NCBI RefSeq assembly: GCF_007830445.1
Contig: NZ_VLKR01000014.1
Location: 62,001-126,000 of the forward strand
DNA: 64,000 nt
Direction: 5' to 3'
Source of the DNA: Sphingobacterium siyangense
GTDB taxonomy: Bacteria > Bacteroidota > Bacteroidia > Sphingobacteriales > Sphingobacteriaceae
Shown: piece by piece, positions 1-8,139 of the stretch
Layout of the letters: each line of letters begins with the position of its first letter
Position numbering within the stretch: the first letter of the stretch is position 1
Position numbers and translations under genes: made by a program
The notes under the pieces: model-generated
Seen by the model: only the letters and a program-made list of their open reading frames with translations
Databases searched by the model: none
Told to the model about the DNA's origin: nothing

Positions 1-33
1 GTTTTCAAGAGTATTGGGTGCAACAAACTTCAT
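1..33 (-). CDS. Possible 5' end of a divergent gene (cut by window edge)
   Basis: An ATG on the minus strand at 33 opens 11 codons (MKFVAPNTLEN) that run off the left edge of the window without a stop. It would be transcribed away from the Crp/Fnr gene at 279, a common arrangement for a regulator and its target. The fragment is too short to identify a family, and it could be chance. Confidence 0.25.
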   Translation of the reverse strand, partial: MKFVAPNTLEN

Positions 34-278
34 GAGATATATTTATAGTTTTAGCAATCAAATTATTTTAAATCCTACAGAAGATACCAATTATTGATGA
101 AACTATTTGAATTACGGCAATATCCAGTCAAATATTACACCAAAATGTTGATTTCATCACTGTTTTGATCAAATTGAATAAAAGCAATAGCCAGCAACTG
201 AATTATTTTAACTTAGGATTGATAGGAATCAAACAGCTTGTTAAATTAGCATTGCAAAATTTCGTATTTTACAGCCAA

Positions 279-866
279 ATGGAACAATTCAAGGAATTTG
301 TAAAACAACGCATTGATGTCACTGAGGAAGAACTGAATGACATCGTTTCACGTTATCAGGTAAGGAAAATAAAGAAAAAAGAATACTTTCTCCGGGCCGG
401 AGAGGTGTGCCACCATGAAGCATACGTGATCAGCGGTTTATTTAAATCATTCTATGTCACCGCGGATGGGATCGAACACATTCTACAGTTTGCAATTGAA
501 GATTGGTGGATCGGCGATATTGCCAGCTTTAATTATCAGGAGCCAGCGCTTCAAAATATCCAAGCTTTGGAAAACGCTGTGGTACTTACACTGTCAAAAA
601 AAAATAAAGACAAACTTTACGAAGATCATCCAATCTTTGAGAAACTCTCCAGGATAATGGCCCAACGTGCCCAAATAGCATCGCAGCACCGTATTATCTC
701 GAGCATAGGTTTTACAGCACAAGAGCGGTATCTGGATTTCATCAAAAGGTATCCTAAAATCTATCCGCGGATCTCCAATATGCAATTAGCATCCTATCTT
801 GGCGTCACGCAAGAGTTTTTAAGCCGTCTAAAAAGACAAATATTAAAGCCGAATCGAAATTCTTGA
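279..866 (+). CDS. Crp/Fnr family transcriptional regulator
   Basis: 195-residue cytoplasmic DNA-binding regulator. The N-terminal two thirds fit a cyclic-nucleotide-binding-like beta barrel (KKKEYFLRAGEVCHHEAYVISGLFKSF is split by a typical turn) and the C-terminus holds a helix-turn-helix (LASYLGVTQEFLSRLKRQI). The frame extends upstream to a TTG at 165, but the ATG at 279 gives the usual family N-terminus (MEQFKEF) and length. No four-cysteine Fnr iron-sulfur motif is seen, so a small-ligand or apo role like many Bacteroidota Crp paralogues is more likely. The ligand and target are unknown. A divergent gene may begin at 33. Confidence 0.85.
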   Translation: MEQFKEFVKQRIDVTEEELNDIVSRYQVRKIKKKEYFLRAGEVCHHEAYVISGLFKSFYVTADGIEHILQFAIEDWWIGDIASFNYQEPALQNIQALENAVVLTLSKKNKDKLYEDHPIFEKLSRIMAQRAQIASQHRIISSIGFTAQERYLDFIKRYPKIYPRISNMQLASYLGVTQEFLSRLKRQILKPNRNS

Positions 867-968
867 CCTACATCAATTTTTTCGTTGTTAGTTTATCCCA
901 CCTTTGCAGAAGCTTGTTCAAACAAACATTTTGAACTTTTGAAGGTTAGATAAATAAAAAGAAAACAC

Positions 969-1562
969 ATGAATAAATTTTTCCAAATTTTGGCTGTAGC
1001 AGTATTAATGGTTAATGTTGCTGTAGCACAAGTAAAATGGTCTGCAGACCCTGCGCATACAAATGCAAGATTCGATGTAAAACACCTTGGAATCAGCTTT
1101 GTTGATGGTGAATTCACAAAGGTAGAAGGTACAGTTGAAACTGCAACAGGAACAGGCTTTAACAATGCTAAAGTTAATTTTTCTATCGACGTCAACAGCA
1201 TCGATACACGTATAGCTGCCCGTGACAATCATTTGAAGACCGATGATTTCTTTGCTGCGGAAAAATTCCCTAAAATGACATTAAAGTCTATCAGTTTTAA
1301 AAATGCGAAAGTAAAAGGAAAATATATTATGATAGCAGATTTGACTATTCGTGATGTAACGAAAAAAGTAACTTTCGATGTGACTCAAAATGGCGGAATC
1401 ATTACCGACCCTTGGGGAAAAACACGTGCTGGCTTTACTGCTAAAACAAAAATTAACCGTCAGGATTTCGGCATGAAATACAATGATAAATTACCTTCTG
1501 GTGTAGAAGCGGTTGCTTCTGATGTTGACATCATTGTCAATACCGAATTGGTATTGAACTAA
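969..1562 (+). CDS. YceI family secreted protein
   Basis: 197 residues with a clear Sec signal peptide (MNKFFQILAVAVLMVNVAVAQ, cleavage after about residue 20), so periplasmic. The mature part has the YceI lipocalin-like pattern: WSADPAHTNARFDVKHLGIS at the start, VNSIDTRIAARDNHLKTDDFF in the middle, and VDIIVNTELVL at the end. YceI proteins bind polyisoprenoid or amide lipids in a beta barrel; the physiological ligand here cannot be read from sequence. The gene stands alone and is followed by a strong terminator. Confidence 0.9.
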   Translation: MNKFFQILAVAVLMVNVAVAQVKWSADPAHTNARFDVKHLGISFVDGEFTKVEGTVETATGTGFNNAKVNFSIDVNSIDTRIAARDNHLKTDDFFAAEKFPKMTLKSISFKNAKVKGKYIMIADLTIRDVTKKVTFDVTQNGGIITDPWGKTRAGFTAKTKINRQDFGMKYNDKLPSGVEAVASDVDIIVNTELVLN

Positions 1563-1589
1563 TTGAAAATAATAAATCACACAAACTTA

Positions 1590-1626
1590 GTGGCTATCCT
1601 ATTTGATATAGGATAGCCACTTTTTT
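1590..1626 (+). terminator. Intrinsic terminator of the yceI-like gene
   Basis: GTGGCTATCCTA at 1590-1601 pairs with TAGGATAGCCAC ending at 1620, followed by six T. The T run overlaps the last codon of the convergent SDR gene, so the hairpin may serve both directions. Confidence 0.85.
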
Positions 1627-2410
1627 ATAAGCCTTTTAACATACCGCCATCCAGTGGAATATTGGTCCCAGTCAGATAACCTGCATATTCGGAGCAAAGG
1701 AAAGCGACGAGATAACCGTATTCTTCAGGCTTACCCAGGCGCTGTGCAGGAACCTGTTTTAACCGCATTTGCAACGCTTCCTCATAGGAAATTCCCAGAC
1801 GTTGTGCATCTAGCTTGGTTAGCGACTGGATACGATCCGTATCAAACAGACCTGTTAAGATGCTGTTGACAGTCACACCGTCTTTAGCGACATCCACGGC
1901 CAACGATTTACTCCAGCTAATCAATGCTGTACGGATCGTATTGGACAACACTAAATTAGACACCGGTTCTTTCACTGTTGAAGAAGACACATTAATAATA
2001 CGTCCGTATCGGTTTGCCAACATATACGGCAGCGCACATGAGGTTGTGTAACAGTGATTTTGAAATAAGAGTTCAAAAGCATGTTGGTAATCCGCCAGAT
2101 TTTTTTGGTCTATGGTTCCTGCTTGTGGGCCATTCGAATTATTGATCAAAATATCAACCTTATTCGACTCAAAATAATGTGTTATTTGCTTTTTGTACGC
2201 TTCGTGATCATTGTAATCCACCAGGATATACTGATGCACCTGCCCTTTGGAAGTATCAAGACTTTCACAGGTACGCTGTAGCTTTTCCTCATGTCGGGAA
2301 GCTAAAGTTACAGATACGCCACAAGAGGCAAGCACCTGGGCAATACCTGCACCTATACCAGCAGAACTCGCTCCGATCAACGCCTTTTTCCCATTTAGAT
2401 TGATTTCCAT
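1625..2410 (-). CDS. SDR family oxidoreductase lacking the YxxxK pair
   Basis: 261-residue classical-length short-chain dehydrogenase. The Rossmann glycine motif is GASSAGIG at 13-20, NNSNG at 90-94 matches the NNAG segment, and the C-terminus GTNIPLDGGM is typical of FabG-like proteins. At the active site the conserved Ser is present (VSSS, 141-144), but the catalytic Tyr and Lys positions hold Ser156 and Arg160 (LSNTIR). A FabG-like subfamily with this LSNxxR form exists to my knowledge, so this is probably a real subgroup and not decay; its reaction is not established here. It is convergent with the YceI gene. Confidence 0.85.
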   Translation of the reverse strand: MEINLNGKKALIGASSAGIGAGIAQVLASCGVSVTLASRHEEKLQRTCESLDTSKGQVHQYILVDYNDHEAYKKQITHYFESNKVDILINNSNGPQAGTIDQKNLADYQHAFELLFQNHCYTTSCALPYMLANRYGRIINVSSSTVKEPVSNLVLSNTIRTALISWSKSLAVDVAKDGVTVNSILTGLFDTDRIQSLTKLDAQRLGISYEEALQMRLKQVPAQRLGKPEEYGYLVAFLCSEYAGYLTGTNIPLDGGMLKGL

Positions 2411-2487
2411 ATCTTTTTGTTTTCTATTTTATAGTGTGTATGTATGCATAGCCAGTCATCTTCGCTGAAAATACGTTCTAGATCCGA

Positions 2488-4140
2488 CTAATCGTTGTCC
2501 TTTGCCCGGATCATGGCGACAAATAAATATATAGCAAAGACCCATGCGGAGCCAAGGCATATCCAGGCAAAAATGGGAATTCCCCACCACTGCGGTTCTA
2601 CCCTTGCAACGATAATCATTCCGCCCAGTAAATTGAGTGACATAAACATAATTCCGATGACAATACGATTGACCCCCTTGCGTAAAATGGCATTAAAAGA
2701 TCGTGCACTGATCAGACGATGGTTGAGTGTAAAATTTCCCGTCCGAAACAAACGTACAAGAGCACGCATATCTTCAGGGAGTTTTTCGACATCGCGGGCA
2801 AAAGATTCAACTTTATGTTTTCCTTTTTTGAATATCGCCTCTGGAGAGAGTCGCTCCATCATAATCCTTCGTGCAAAAGGCTTGATACTCTCCATAATAT
2901 TAAGATCGGGATATATCTGGCGTCCAATACCTTCCATCAACGAAATGCCCCGCATCAACTGATAGATATATTCCGGAAAATACAAGCGGTTGTCGCCAAT
3001 GATGTTCCACAATTTATTGAATAATAAATCTAAGCTAAGATCCCCGAGAGACACATTGTCAATCATATCGAAAATCTCATATAGGGATCTTTCAAACCGG
3101 TTACGGTCCGGAATATGGCTCACCACCGCAACGTCTTCAATCACATCGGCTAAACGGACAGCATCTTCGGAAATAGCCGATTGAATAAACTCCTCAAGCT
3201 GCCTACGGTCTATTCCCAATAATTTACCCATATTTCCAAAATCCAAAAAAGCAATCCGTCCATCCGGCATCACCATCATATTGCCGGGATGGGGGTCGCC
3301 ATGAAAGAAACCATGAATAATCACTTGCTCAAGGTATAAATTGATCCCATTTTTGACCAGCGTTTGGACATCCATTCCCCGACGTTTAATTTCAACGGCA
3401 TCAGTTACCTTGAAACCATCAAGATATTCCATGCAAAGAACACGGTCCGAGGAGAGTTCAGGATAAACACGGGGCACCTTGATCAGTTTATTTCCTTTAA
3501 AGTTCTTCGTGAAGCGTTCGATGTTATGCCGCTCAATCATCAGAGACATCTCTTCCTGCATGGTCGTAGCGAAAGATTCAACAATTAGCAGAAGATTAAG
3601 GTTTTCCAGTACATCATTGTACATGGTCAGGATTTTGGCAATATCACGCATGAGTGCTAGATCACAGCGCATAACCTCATCGATACCGGGACGTCGGACT
3701 TTTAAAACCACATGGGTTCCATCTTTTAAGGTTGCGCGATATACCTGTGCAATAGAAGCCGCAGCAAAAGGTTCCGCAGCAATCTCCTGGAAATGCTCCT
3801 CAATATCCAGCTCCAGTTCTTCCTTCAGATAAGATTTAATATCCACTTCAAAGGGCGGAACATTGTCCTCTAGACGCTTCAGTTCCTCTACAAGCTCTTT
3901 GGGCAACAATCCTTCCCGGGTCGAAGCAGATTGTCCAAGCTTGATAAAAGCCGGACCGAGCTCCTCAAGCGCCATGCGAATACGGGCATAAACACTGATC
4001 TCATCGACATCTATAGGATGTTCTATGGCTGATCTGGGTCCTTTCCACGGCAATCGAGCGATTGCATCTTTAAAACCATATTTGGCCAATATACTTAAGA
4101 TCTGAGAACTGCGCTGTAACTTCTTTGTCGGATTATACAT
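2488..4140 (-). CDS. ABC1/AarF/UbiB family protein kinase-like protein
   Basis: 550 residues from the ATG at 4140 (MYNPTKKLQ); the frame continues 20 codons further upstream but that part looks like non-coding sequence. Family signatures are in order: KLGQ in FIKLGQSASTREGLLP, the Ala-rich AAASIAQVY nucleotide loop, HGDPHPGNMM, and the metal-binding LDFGNMG. Two hydrophobic helices at the C-terminus suggest membrane anchoring. UbiB/ADCK proteins are atypical ATPases linked to isoprenoid quinone synthesis; Bacteroidota make menaquinone, so the exact role here is unclear. It is downstream of, and in the same direction as, the sigma factor cluster. Confidence 0.9.
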   Translation of the reverse strand: MYNPTKKLQRSSQILSILAKYGFKDAIARLPWKGPRSAIEHPIDVDEISVYARIRMALEELGPAFIKLGQSASTREGLLPKELVEELKRLEDNVPPFEVDIKSYLKEELELDIEEHFQEIAAEPFAAASIAQVYRATLKDGTHVVLKVRRPGIDEVMRCDLALMRDIAKILTMYNDVLENLNLLLIVESFATTMQEEMSLMIERHNIERFTKNFKGNKLIKVPRVYPELSSDRVLCMEYLDGFKVTDAVEIKRRGMDVQTLVKNGINLYLEQVIIHGFFHGDPHPGNMMVMPDGRIAFLDFGNMGKLLGIDRRQLEEFIQSAISEDAVRLADVIEDVAVVSHIPDRNRFERSLYEIFDMIDNVSLGDLSLDLLFNKLWNIIGDNRLYFPEYIYQLMRGISLMEGIGRQIYPDLNIMESIKPFARRIMMERLSPEAIFKKGKHKVESFARDVEKLPEDMRALVRLFRTGNFTLNHRLISARSFNAILRKGVNRIVIGIMFMSLNLLGGMIIVARVEPQWWGIPIFAWICLGSAWVFAIYLFVAMIRAKDND

Positions 4141-4234
4141 AATGGACAATGATTTTCGATAACAATATACGAAATATCCTCGCGCTATAAACACGAACAC
4201 CTGTAAAACAAAGTAGATATTTCATATGGTCGCT

Positions 4235-4876
4235 CTATTCCGTTTCCATTTGATCCAATTTCTCCTTGATCTCCGTAATATACCTACTGTAGTAGCAACG
4301 AATCATAATTTCTGTCAGGCCAACAACAAGGACGATAGACACAATTGCCGAAAGAATCATCCATACAATAAAGTTCGGTTCCTCTTGGAAAGTTTCCTTG
4401 AAATGGTACAACCGATCAAACCACACCGTTGTCTTATTCTGTGCTATCATAATAAGATATAGAAACAAAGCTTGTGGAATCATCACATAGGCCGCAATAC
4501 GATAAGTCTCTACGGCATACTTCAAATCGTAATACAACTTGAGCAAGTGTTCTTTAGAAGCCAACAACTCGATCTTTTTCGTGCTCTTTACCAAATAAAA
4601 GAACCTCCGGTAATATAAAAGACTTGATAATGATATCTGTACGATAAAAAAGTAATAGGCAAATGCCGCATAACCTTCAATCTTATACATTGGCAAGATA
4701 GGCACCAAAAACAAAAAGCCCATACAAACGACCCAGGAGATAAACTCGCGTTTGATATTCTTGCGCAACTTGCCCATGATATTGCCAACTTCCTTATAGT
4801 ATTTGAGATTTGGATTCTGTAAATCCTCATCTGTAGGCTGTTCCTGCCAAGATTTCTTTAACTCATCAAAATTCAT
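4235..4876 (-). CDS. Membrane protein encoded with an ECF sigma factor
   Basis: 213 residues: a soluble N-terminus of about 45 residues starting MNFDELKKSWQEQ, then four predicted membrane helices (about 46-66, 68-95, 125-146 and 170-195) and a short charged tail ending in DQMETE. Its start lies inside the sigma factor gene (11-bp overlap), so translation is probably coupled. The position and the short cytoplasmic N-terminus fit a membrane-bound regulator of the sigma factor, but no ZAS zinc motif or classic anti-sigma domain is visible, so that role is inference. Confidence 0.7.
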   Translation of the reverse strand: MNFDELKKSWQEQPTDEDLQNPNLKYYKEVGNIMGKLRKNIKREFISWVVCMGFLFLVPILPMYKIEGYAAFAYYFFIVQISLSSLLYYRRFFYLVKSTKKIELLASKEHLLKLYYDLKYAVETYRIAAYVMIPQALFLYLIMIAQNKTTVWFDRLYHFKETFQEEPNFIVWMILSAIVSIVLVVGLTEIMIRCYYSRYITEIKEKLDQMETE

Positions 4877-5369
4877 ACTTGTATTTTTTAATGATTTGTT
4901 GAATTCGCTCCTTCGTGCGGTTTAATTTTACGCGGGCGTTGACTTCCGATATACCCAGATTCTCTGCAATCTCGCGATGACTTTGACCTTCCAAAAACAA
5001 AAATATCAGGGCTTTTTCAATTGCATTGAGCTCTTGAACGGCCTGGTAAAAGACTTTCAGTTGCTCATCTTTATCGGTATCGTAAGCTTCTTCTGCAAAA
5101 TCATGTCGCTCCTCTAACGCATCATAAATCTGATGCTTCTTTTCTTTTTTTAAGAATACCATTGCGGTATTGAGGGCAACACGGTACATCCACGTTGAAA
5201 ATTTACTCTGTTGCTTAAATGTCGCATAGGATTTCCACAGCTGATACACGATTTCCTGATACAGATCTTGCCGCCCCTCATGATCATCCATATACATACG
5301 GCTCACCTTAACGAGAATACCTTTATTATCGTCAATCAGTCGAAGAAATTCTATTTCCGATGGGTTCAC
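4866..5369 (-). CDS. RNA polymerase sigma-70 factor, ECF type
   Basis: 167 residues. Region 2 is at about 20-85 (DLYQEIVYQLWKSY, then FSTWMYRVALNTAMVFLKK) and region 4 at about 110-160 (LEGQSHREIAENLGISEVNARVKLNR, a helix-turn-helix). Region 3 is absent, as expected for an ECF factor. It directs RNA polymerase to a small regulon; the signal is unknown. The downstream gene overlaps it and encodes a four-helix membrane protein, a plausible partner. Confidence 0.92.
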   Translation of the reverse strand: MNPSEIEFLRLIDDNKGILVKVSRMYMDDHEGRQDLYQEIVYQLWKSYATFKQQSKFSTWMYRVALNTAMVFLKKEKKHQIYDALEERHDFAEEAYDTDKDEQLKVFYQAVQELNAIEKALIFLFLEGQSHREIAENLGISEVNARVKLNRTKERIQQIIKKYKYEF

Positions 5370-5486
5370 CTAGCGATTTTTCTTTAAATATATTTAGGTA
5401 ATAAGTATAGCAAACAAACAAAGTGTTACAGCTTTATTTAAAATTATGTAAATTGTTATTAAAATAGAGACTAATCGCTGAAGATT

Positions 5487-5924
5487 ATGGAGAATATATT
5501 TTATCAAGGTCAAATTATATGGGCGCAGATCGACGCAAATAGACATATGCGGCATTCTGCTTACGCAGACATATGCGCTCAGGCCCGTAGTAATATGTTG
5601 AACAAAATGGGCTTTTCATTGGATAAATTTGCCGAATTTCATATCGGTCCGATTTTATTCAGGGAAGAACTTATCTATTTTAAAGAAGTACATTTGGATG
5701 AATATGTACAGGTAAAAGTAGAACTGACGAAATACAACAAAACAAATAGTCGTTTTTCATTTATACATCAGGTTTTTCGTAATGACGGAGTTTTGTGCTG
5801 TACCGTTAACGTCGATGGAGCCTGGCTGGACCTTCAAAAGCGGAAATTAACCAAATTACCAGAAGAGATGGAGCCTTATCTCGCCAAAATTCCCCGATCT
5901 GAAAACTATACGGAAACGGAATAG
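5487..5924 (+). CDS. Hotdog-fold acyl-CoA thioesterase
   Basis: 145-residue cytoplasmic protein of the YbgC/4-hydroxybenzoyl-CoA thioesterase type. The active-site region is D16-x-N-x-H20-M21 followed by Y25 (WAQIDANRHMRHSAY), and the rest matches the hotdog strand pattern (ELIYFKEVHLDEYVQVKVEL). Hydrolysis of an acyl-CoA thioester is inferred from the family; the substrate is unknown. It is divergent from the sigma factor operon and is followed by a terminator. Confidence 0.85.
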   Translation: MENIFYQGQIIWAQIDANRHMRHSAYADICAQARSNMLNKMGFSLDKFAEFHIGPILFREELIYFKEVHLDEYVQVKVELTKYNKTNSRFSFIHQVFRNDGVLCCTVNVDGAWLDLQKRKLTKLPEEMEPYLAKIPRSENYTETE

Positions 5925-5961
5925 TCTTTTCATCATGTCAAGATCATCCTTATAAAAGAAA

Positions 5962-6000
5962 AATCCCTCGGAACACAAACGGAACTCCGAGGGATTAAAA
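5962..6000 (+). terminator. Hairpin terminator after the thioesterase gene
   Basis: AATCCCTCGGA at 5962-5972 pairs perfectly with TCCGAGGGATT at 5986-5996. The downstream tract is A-rich on this strand; on the minus strand the hairpin is followed by T-rich sequence, so it may also stop leftward transcription. Confidence 0.65.
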
Positions 6001-6082
6001 CATAAACTAAACCTAAAAACTATTGTCTTTTATTCATCTTTTGGTCATTCCCAAAATGAACTATTTCCTGTGTATTGCTGAA

Positions 6083-6526
6083 TTATTTAACTTCAATCAA
6101 ACGTTTTGCAATGATTGCATCTTCTTTCTTGCCAACAGTCAAAATTAATATCCCACCTTCATAGGCAGCATCGATATTGCTGTAATCTACGGTCTCTGGC
6201 AATGTAAATGATCTTGAGAACGAAGAGTAATTGAATTCTTTTTTGCTGTATAATTTTTCTTCACTAACACTTTCCTCTTTTTTCTCAGCTGAAATCGTAA
6301 TTAGATTTTTATCTACATTGATCTTAAAATCAGATTTATCCAATCCGGGCGCTGCCATTTCAACTTTAAATGATTTTTCGGATTCCGATATATTGACTGC
6401 CGGCACACGGGATACCAAACGATCTGAGATGAAGTTATCATTGAATAAATTGTCAAATACAGTGTTTACAAATGGATTTACTGCATCAGTGTTTAAACTT
6501 TTTGTAGGGAATTTAATTAATGCCAT
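6083..6526 (-). CDS. Small heat shock protein, Hsp20/alpha-crystallin family
   Basis: 147 residues. An N-terminal arm of about 35 residues precedes the alpha-crystallin domain, with typical VEMAAPGLDKSDFKINVD and SYSSFSRSFTLPETVD-like segments and the GILIL strand near the end. It is an ATP-independent chaperone that holds unfolding proteins in the cytoplasm. The start is secured by a strong Shine-Dalgarno just upstream, unusual in this phylum and consistent with high expression. The region upstream carries nested AAAATG/CATTTT palindromes that may be a stress-control site. Confidence 0.95.
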   Translation of the reverse strand: MALIKFPTKSLNTDAVNPFVNTVFDNLFNDNFISDRLVSRVPAVNISESEKSFKVEMAAPGLDKSDFKINVDKNLITISAEKKEESVSEEKLYSKKEFNYSSFSRSFTLPETVDYSNIDAAYEGGILILTVGKKEDAIIAKRLIEVK

Positions 6527-6532
6527 TTTTTG

Positions 6533-6539
6533 TCCTCCT
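6533..6539 (-). promoter_or_regulatory. Strong Shine-Dalgarno of hsp20
   Basis: AGGAGGA on the minus strand, six bases before the ATG at 6526. Most genes in this window have no recognisable SD, so this one stands out and fixes the start. Confidence 0.85.
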
Positions 6540-6621
6540 AATTTTTTGTTTTATTGTTAAGCTTTTTTGTTCTAACTATTTGAAGAAAATTATTCAATTT
6601 GCGTACCAGCAGCTTTTAAAA

Positions 6622-6663
6622 GACAAAATGTCATTTTAAAATGAAAATAAATGCCATTTTGAC
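6622..6663. promoter_or_regulatory. Nested palindromes upstream of hsp20 (candidate operator)
   Basis: The stretch holds the perfect 12-bp palindrome CATTTTAAAATG at 6632-6643, flanked by GACAAAATG at 6622-6630 and CCATTTTGAC at 6654-6663, which form an almost complementary outer pair. It lies about 100 bp upstream of the hsp20 start. The pattern of repeated half sites suggests a regulator binding site; it does not match the CIRCE element. Confidence 0.4.
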
Positions 6664-6762
6664 TTATTCACAAATTATTGTTAGCGACTTAGCGATCAAT
6701 CTGTCATCGACACCCCGCCCTATCCTAAATTATCCCCATATACAAACTAACGTATAGGAGAC

Positions 6763-6820
6763 AAAACAGTTTATCAGAAGGTGTTATTTTTTTATTAAGC
6801 ATCTGAAGCGGAGCGTTCAA
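6763..6820. repeat. 58-bp direct repeat, copy 1
   Basis: Starts AAAACAGTTTATCAGA and ends AAGCGGAGCGTTCAA. It differs from copy 2 (6844-6901) at only three positions (A/G, C/T, G/C). The period is 81 bp, with an unrelated 23-bp spacer. Confidence 0.9.
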
Positions 6821-6843
6821 CTAACAGACTCACGTAGAAGAGA

Positions 6844-6901
6844 AAAACAGTTTATCAGAGGGTGTTATTTTTTTATTAAGTATCTCAAGCGGAGCGTTCA
6901 A
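6844..6901. repeat. 58-bp direct repeat, copy 2
   Basis: Second copy, ending nine bases before the stop codon of the AAA ATPase gene. No open frame or stable hairpin is shared by both copies, so the element is non-coding and of unknown role. Confidence 0.9.
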
Positions 6902-6909
6902 AAAAATCA

Positions 6910-7620
6910 TTAAGGTTGATTTTGTTCCAATGTAGCAATCAATAAGAATTTGACGGCATCGTAAATATAGTCCTTAGCCTCTGCATAGGAGATCCCATAG
7001 CGTCGAGGTACGACATCAGCATAATGCGAAAATGGTGTAAATAATTTATCATAATAAGCATCCAACTGCACCATTGTTGGCAACTCAAAAGCCAAACGAA
7101 GCTGAAACCGACGGATAATTGCTGTATCCAATATTTCGGGATGGTTGGTTGCTGCAATCAATACCGCTTCAGCAGGAAAATAATCGATCAGCTGTATAAT
7201 GGTATTCACGAGACGACGCATTTCCCCCACATCCTTTTCTTCACTAATTCGTGCCTTTCCTATCTGATCGAATTCATCTAAAAACAGAACTGCTTTTTCA
7301 CGCCCAGCTTTATCAAAGACCTGTTTAATGTGCTGCGAGGTTTCACCAATACGAGAAGAAATGAGGTTGCTCAGATTCAACACATAAATTGGTTTTTCGA
7401 GCGCTGTGGCCAAGGCTTTCGCCGTTGTTGTTTTTCCGCAACCAGAATAACCGTGCAGTAAAATCTTATTGCTAACCGGCAGACCATATTGTGAAAGCTC
7501 TTTAATATAACGATGCTCTTTAATCAGCTGATGGAGCTTCTGACGGCTCTCCTCTTCCAAGAAGACATCTTCTAAAGCTATCCTTTCCTTATCGGCAATT
7601 ACAAGATCGTAAATATTCAT
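6910..7620 (-). CDS. Stand-alone AAA family ATPase
   Basis: 236 residues, essentially one AAA+ module. Walker A is GYSGCGKTT at 57-65, Walker B is VLFLDEFD at 111-118, sensor 1 is the Asn in AATNHPEIL near 159, and the arginine pair in AIIRRF near 170 fits the arginine finger. The domain is of the FtsH/ClpX-like remodelling type but there is no protease or membrane segment. No partner gene is adjacent (hsp20 on one side, folB on the other), so the substrate is unknown. Confidence 0.85.
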   Translation of the reverse strand: MNIYDLVIADKERIALEDVFLEEESRQKLHQLIKEHRYIKELSQYGLPVSNKILLHGYSGCGKTTTAKALATALEKPIYVLNLSNLISSRIGETSQHIKQVFDKAGREKAVLFLDEFDQIGKARISEEKDVGEMRRLVNTIIQLIDYFPAEAVLIAATNHPEILDTAIIRRFQLRLAFELPTMVQLDAYYDKLFTPFSHYADVVPRRYGISYAEAKDYIYDAVKFLLIATLEQNQP

Positions 7621-7698
7621 AATGTTAATTTAAGACTATCAGATAACAGTTGGCAAAACTAAATCTTTCAGCCAGCATATCGCTGATCCAGTTTCAAT

Positions 7699-8067
7699 TT
7701 AATCCTTGAAATATTTAAGGCCAACTTGGGAGCAGGAAAGATCTCCACCAAAGGGAGGGTTCGATTTACGTATCACCACTTCGATCGTCACAGCATCGGC
7801 CACCCGCAGCCTAATCTGATCTAGTATTTCTGAAGCTGCAGATTCGAGCAATTTTCGTTTAGGCTGCATAACGCTAGCGGTAATCTGATAGAGTTCTTCG
7901 TAATTGAGCGTATTTTTTAAGTTCTCTGTCTCCGTATTCAAAAAGGGAAAACATACATCAATAGAAACAAAAAACTCATTGCCAAGCACCTGTTCTTCTT
8001 CATAGTAACCTATTGGTGCATAGAATCGGGCTTCTTTCAGCGATACTGTTTGTAAAATGGTTGCCAT
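7699..8067 (-). CDS. folB: Dihydroneopterin aldolase
   Basis: 122 residues from the ATG at 8067 (MATILQTVSLKEARFYAPIGY); an upstream in-frame start at 8097 would add ten poorly fitting residues. The protein has the FolB tunnel-fold pattern: the first-strand FYAPIGYYEEEQVLGNEF, the central LNYEELYQI, and VTIEVVIRKSNPP with the conserved Lys before PP. It catalyses 7,8-dihydroneopterin to 6-hydroxymethyl-dihydropterin in folate synthesis. It lies alone among unrelated genes. Confidence 0.88.
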   Translation of the reverse strand: MATILQTVSLKEARFYAPIGYYEEEQVLGNEFFVSIDVCFPFLNTETENLKNTLNYEELYQITASVMQPKRKLLESAASEILDQIRLRVADAVTIEVVIRKSNPPFGGDLSCSQVGLKYFKD

Positions 8068-8139
8068 GTACAAACCTAAGGAAATTGTTCCATACAAATG
8101 GGATTATTTGTATATTTAGCCATACCAAAAACCCAACAG

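Larger units (their letters stand above)
6527..6909. other. 383-bp intergenic region between the AAA ATPase and hsp20
   Basis: No gene is supported here. From right to left it holds two copies of a 58-bp element (6763-6820 and 6844-6901), AT-rich spacer, the palindromes at 6622-6663 and the SD of hsp20. Confidence 0.8.

Noticed and set aside
165..278. Upstream extension of the first Crp/Fnr gene from a TTG
   Set aside because: The extra 38 residues do not fit the family, and the ATG at 279 gives a normal N-terminus.
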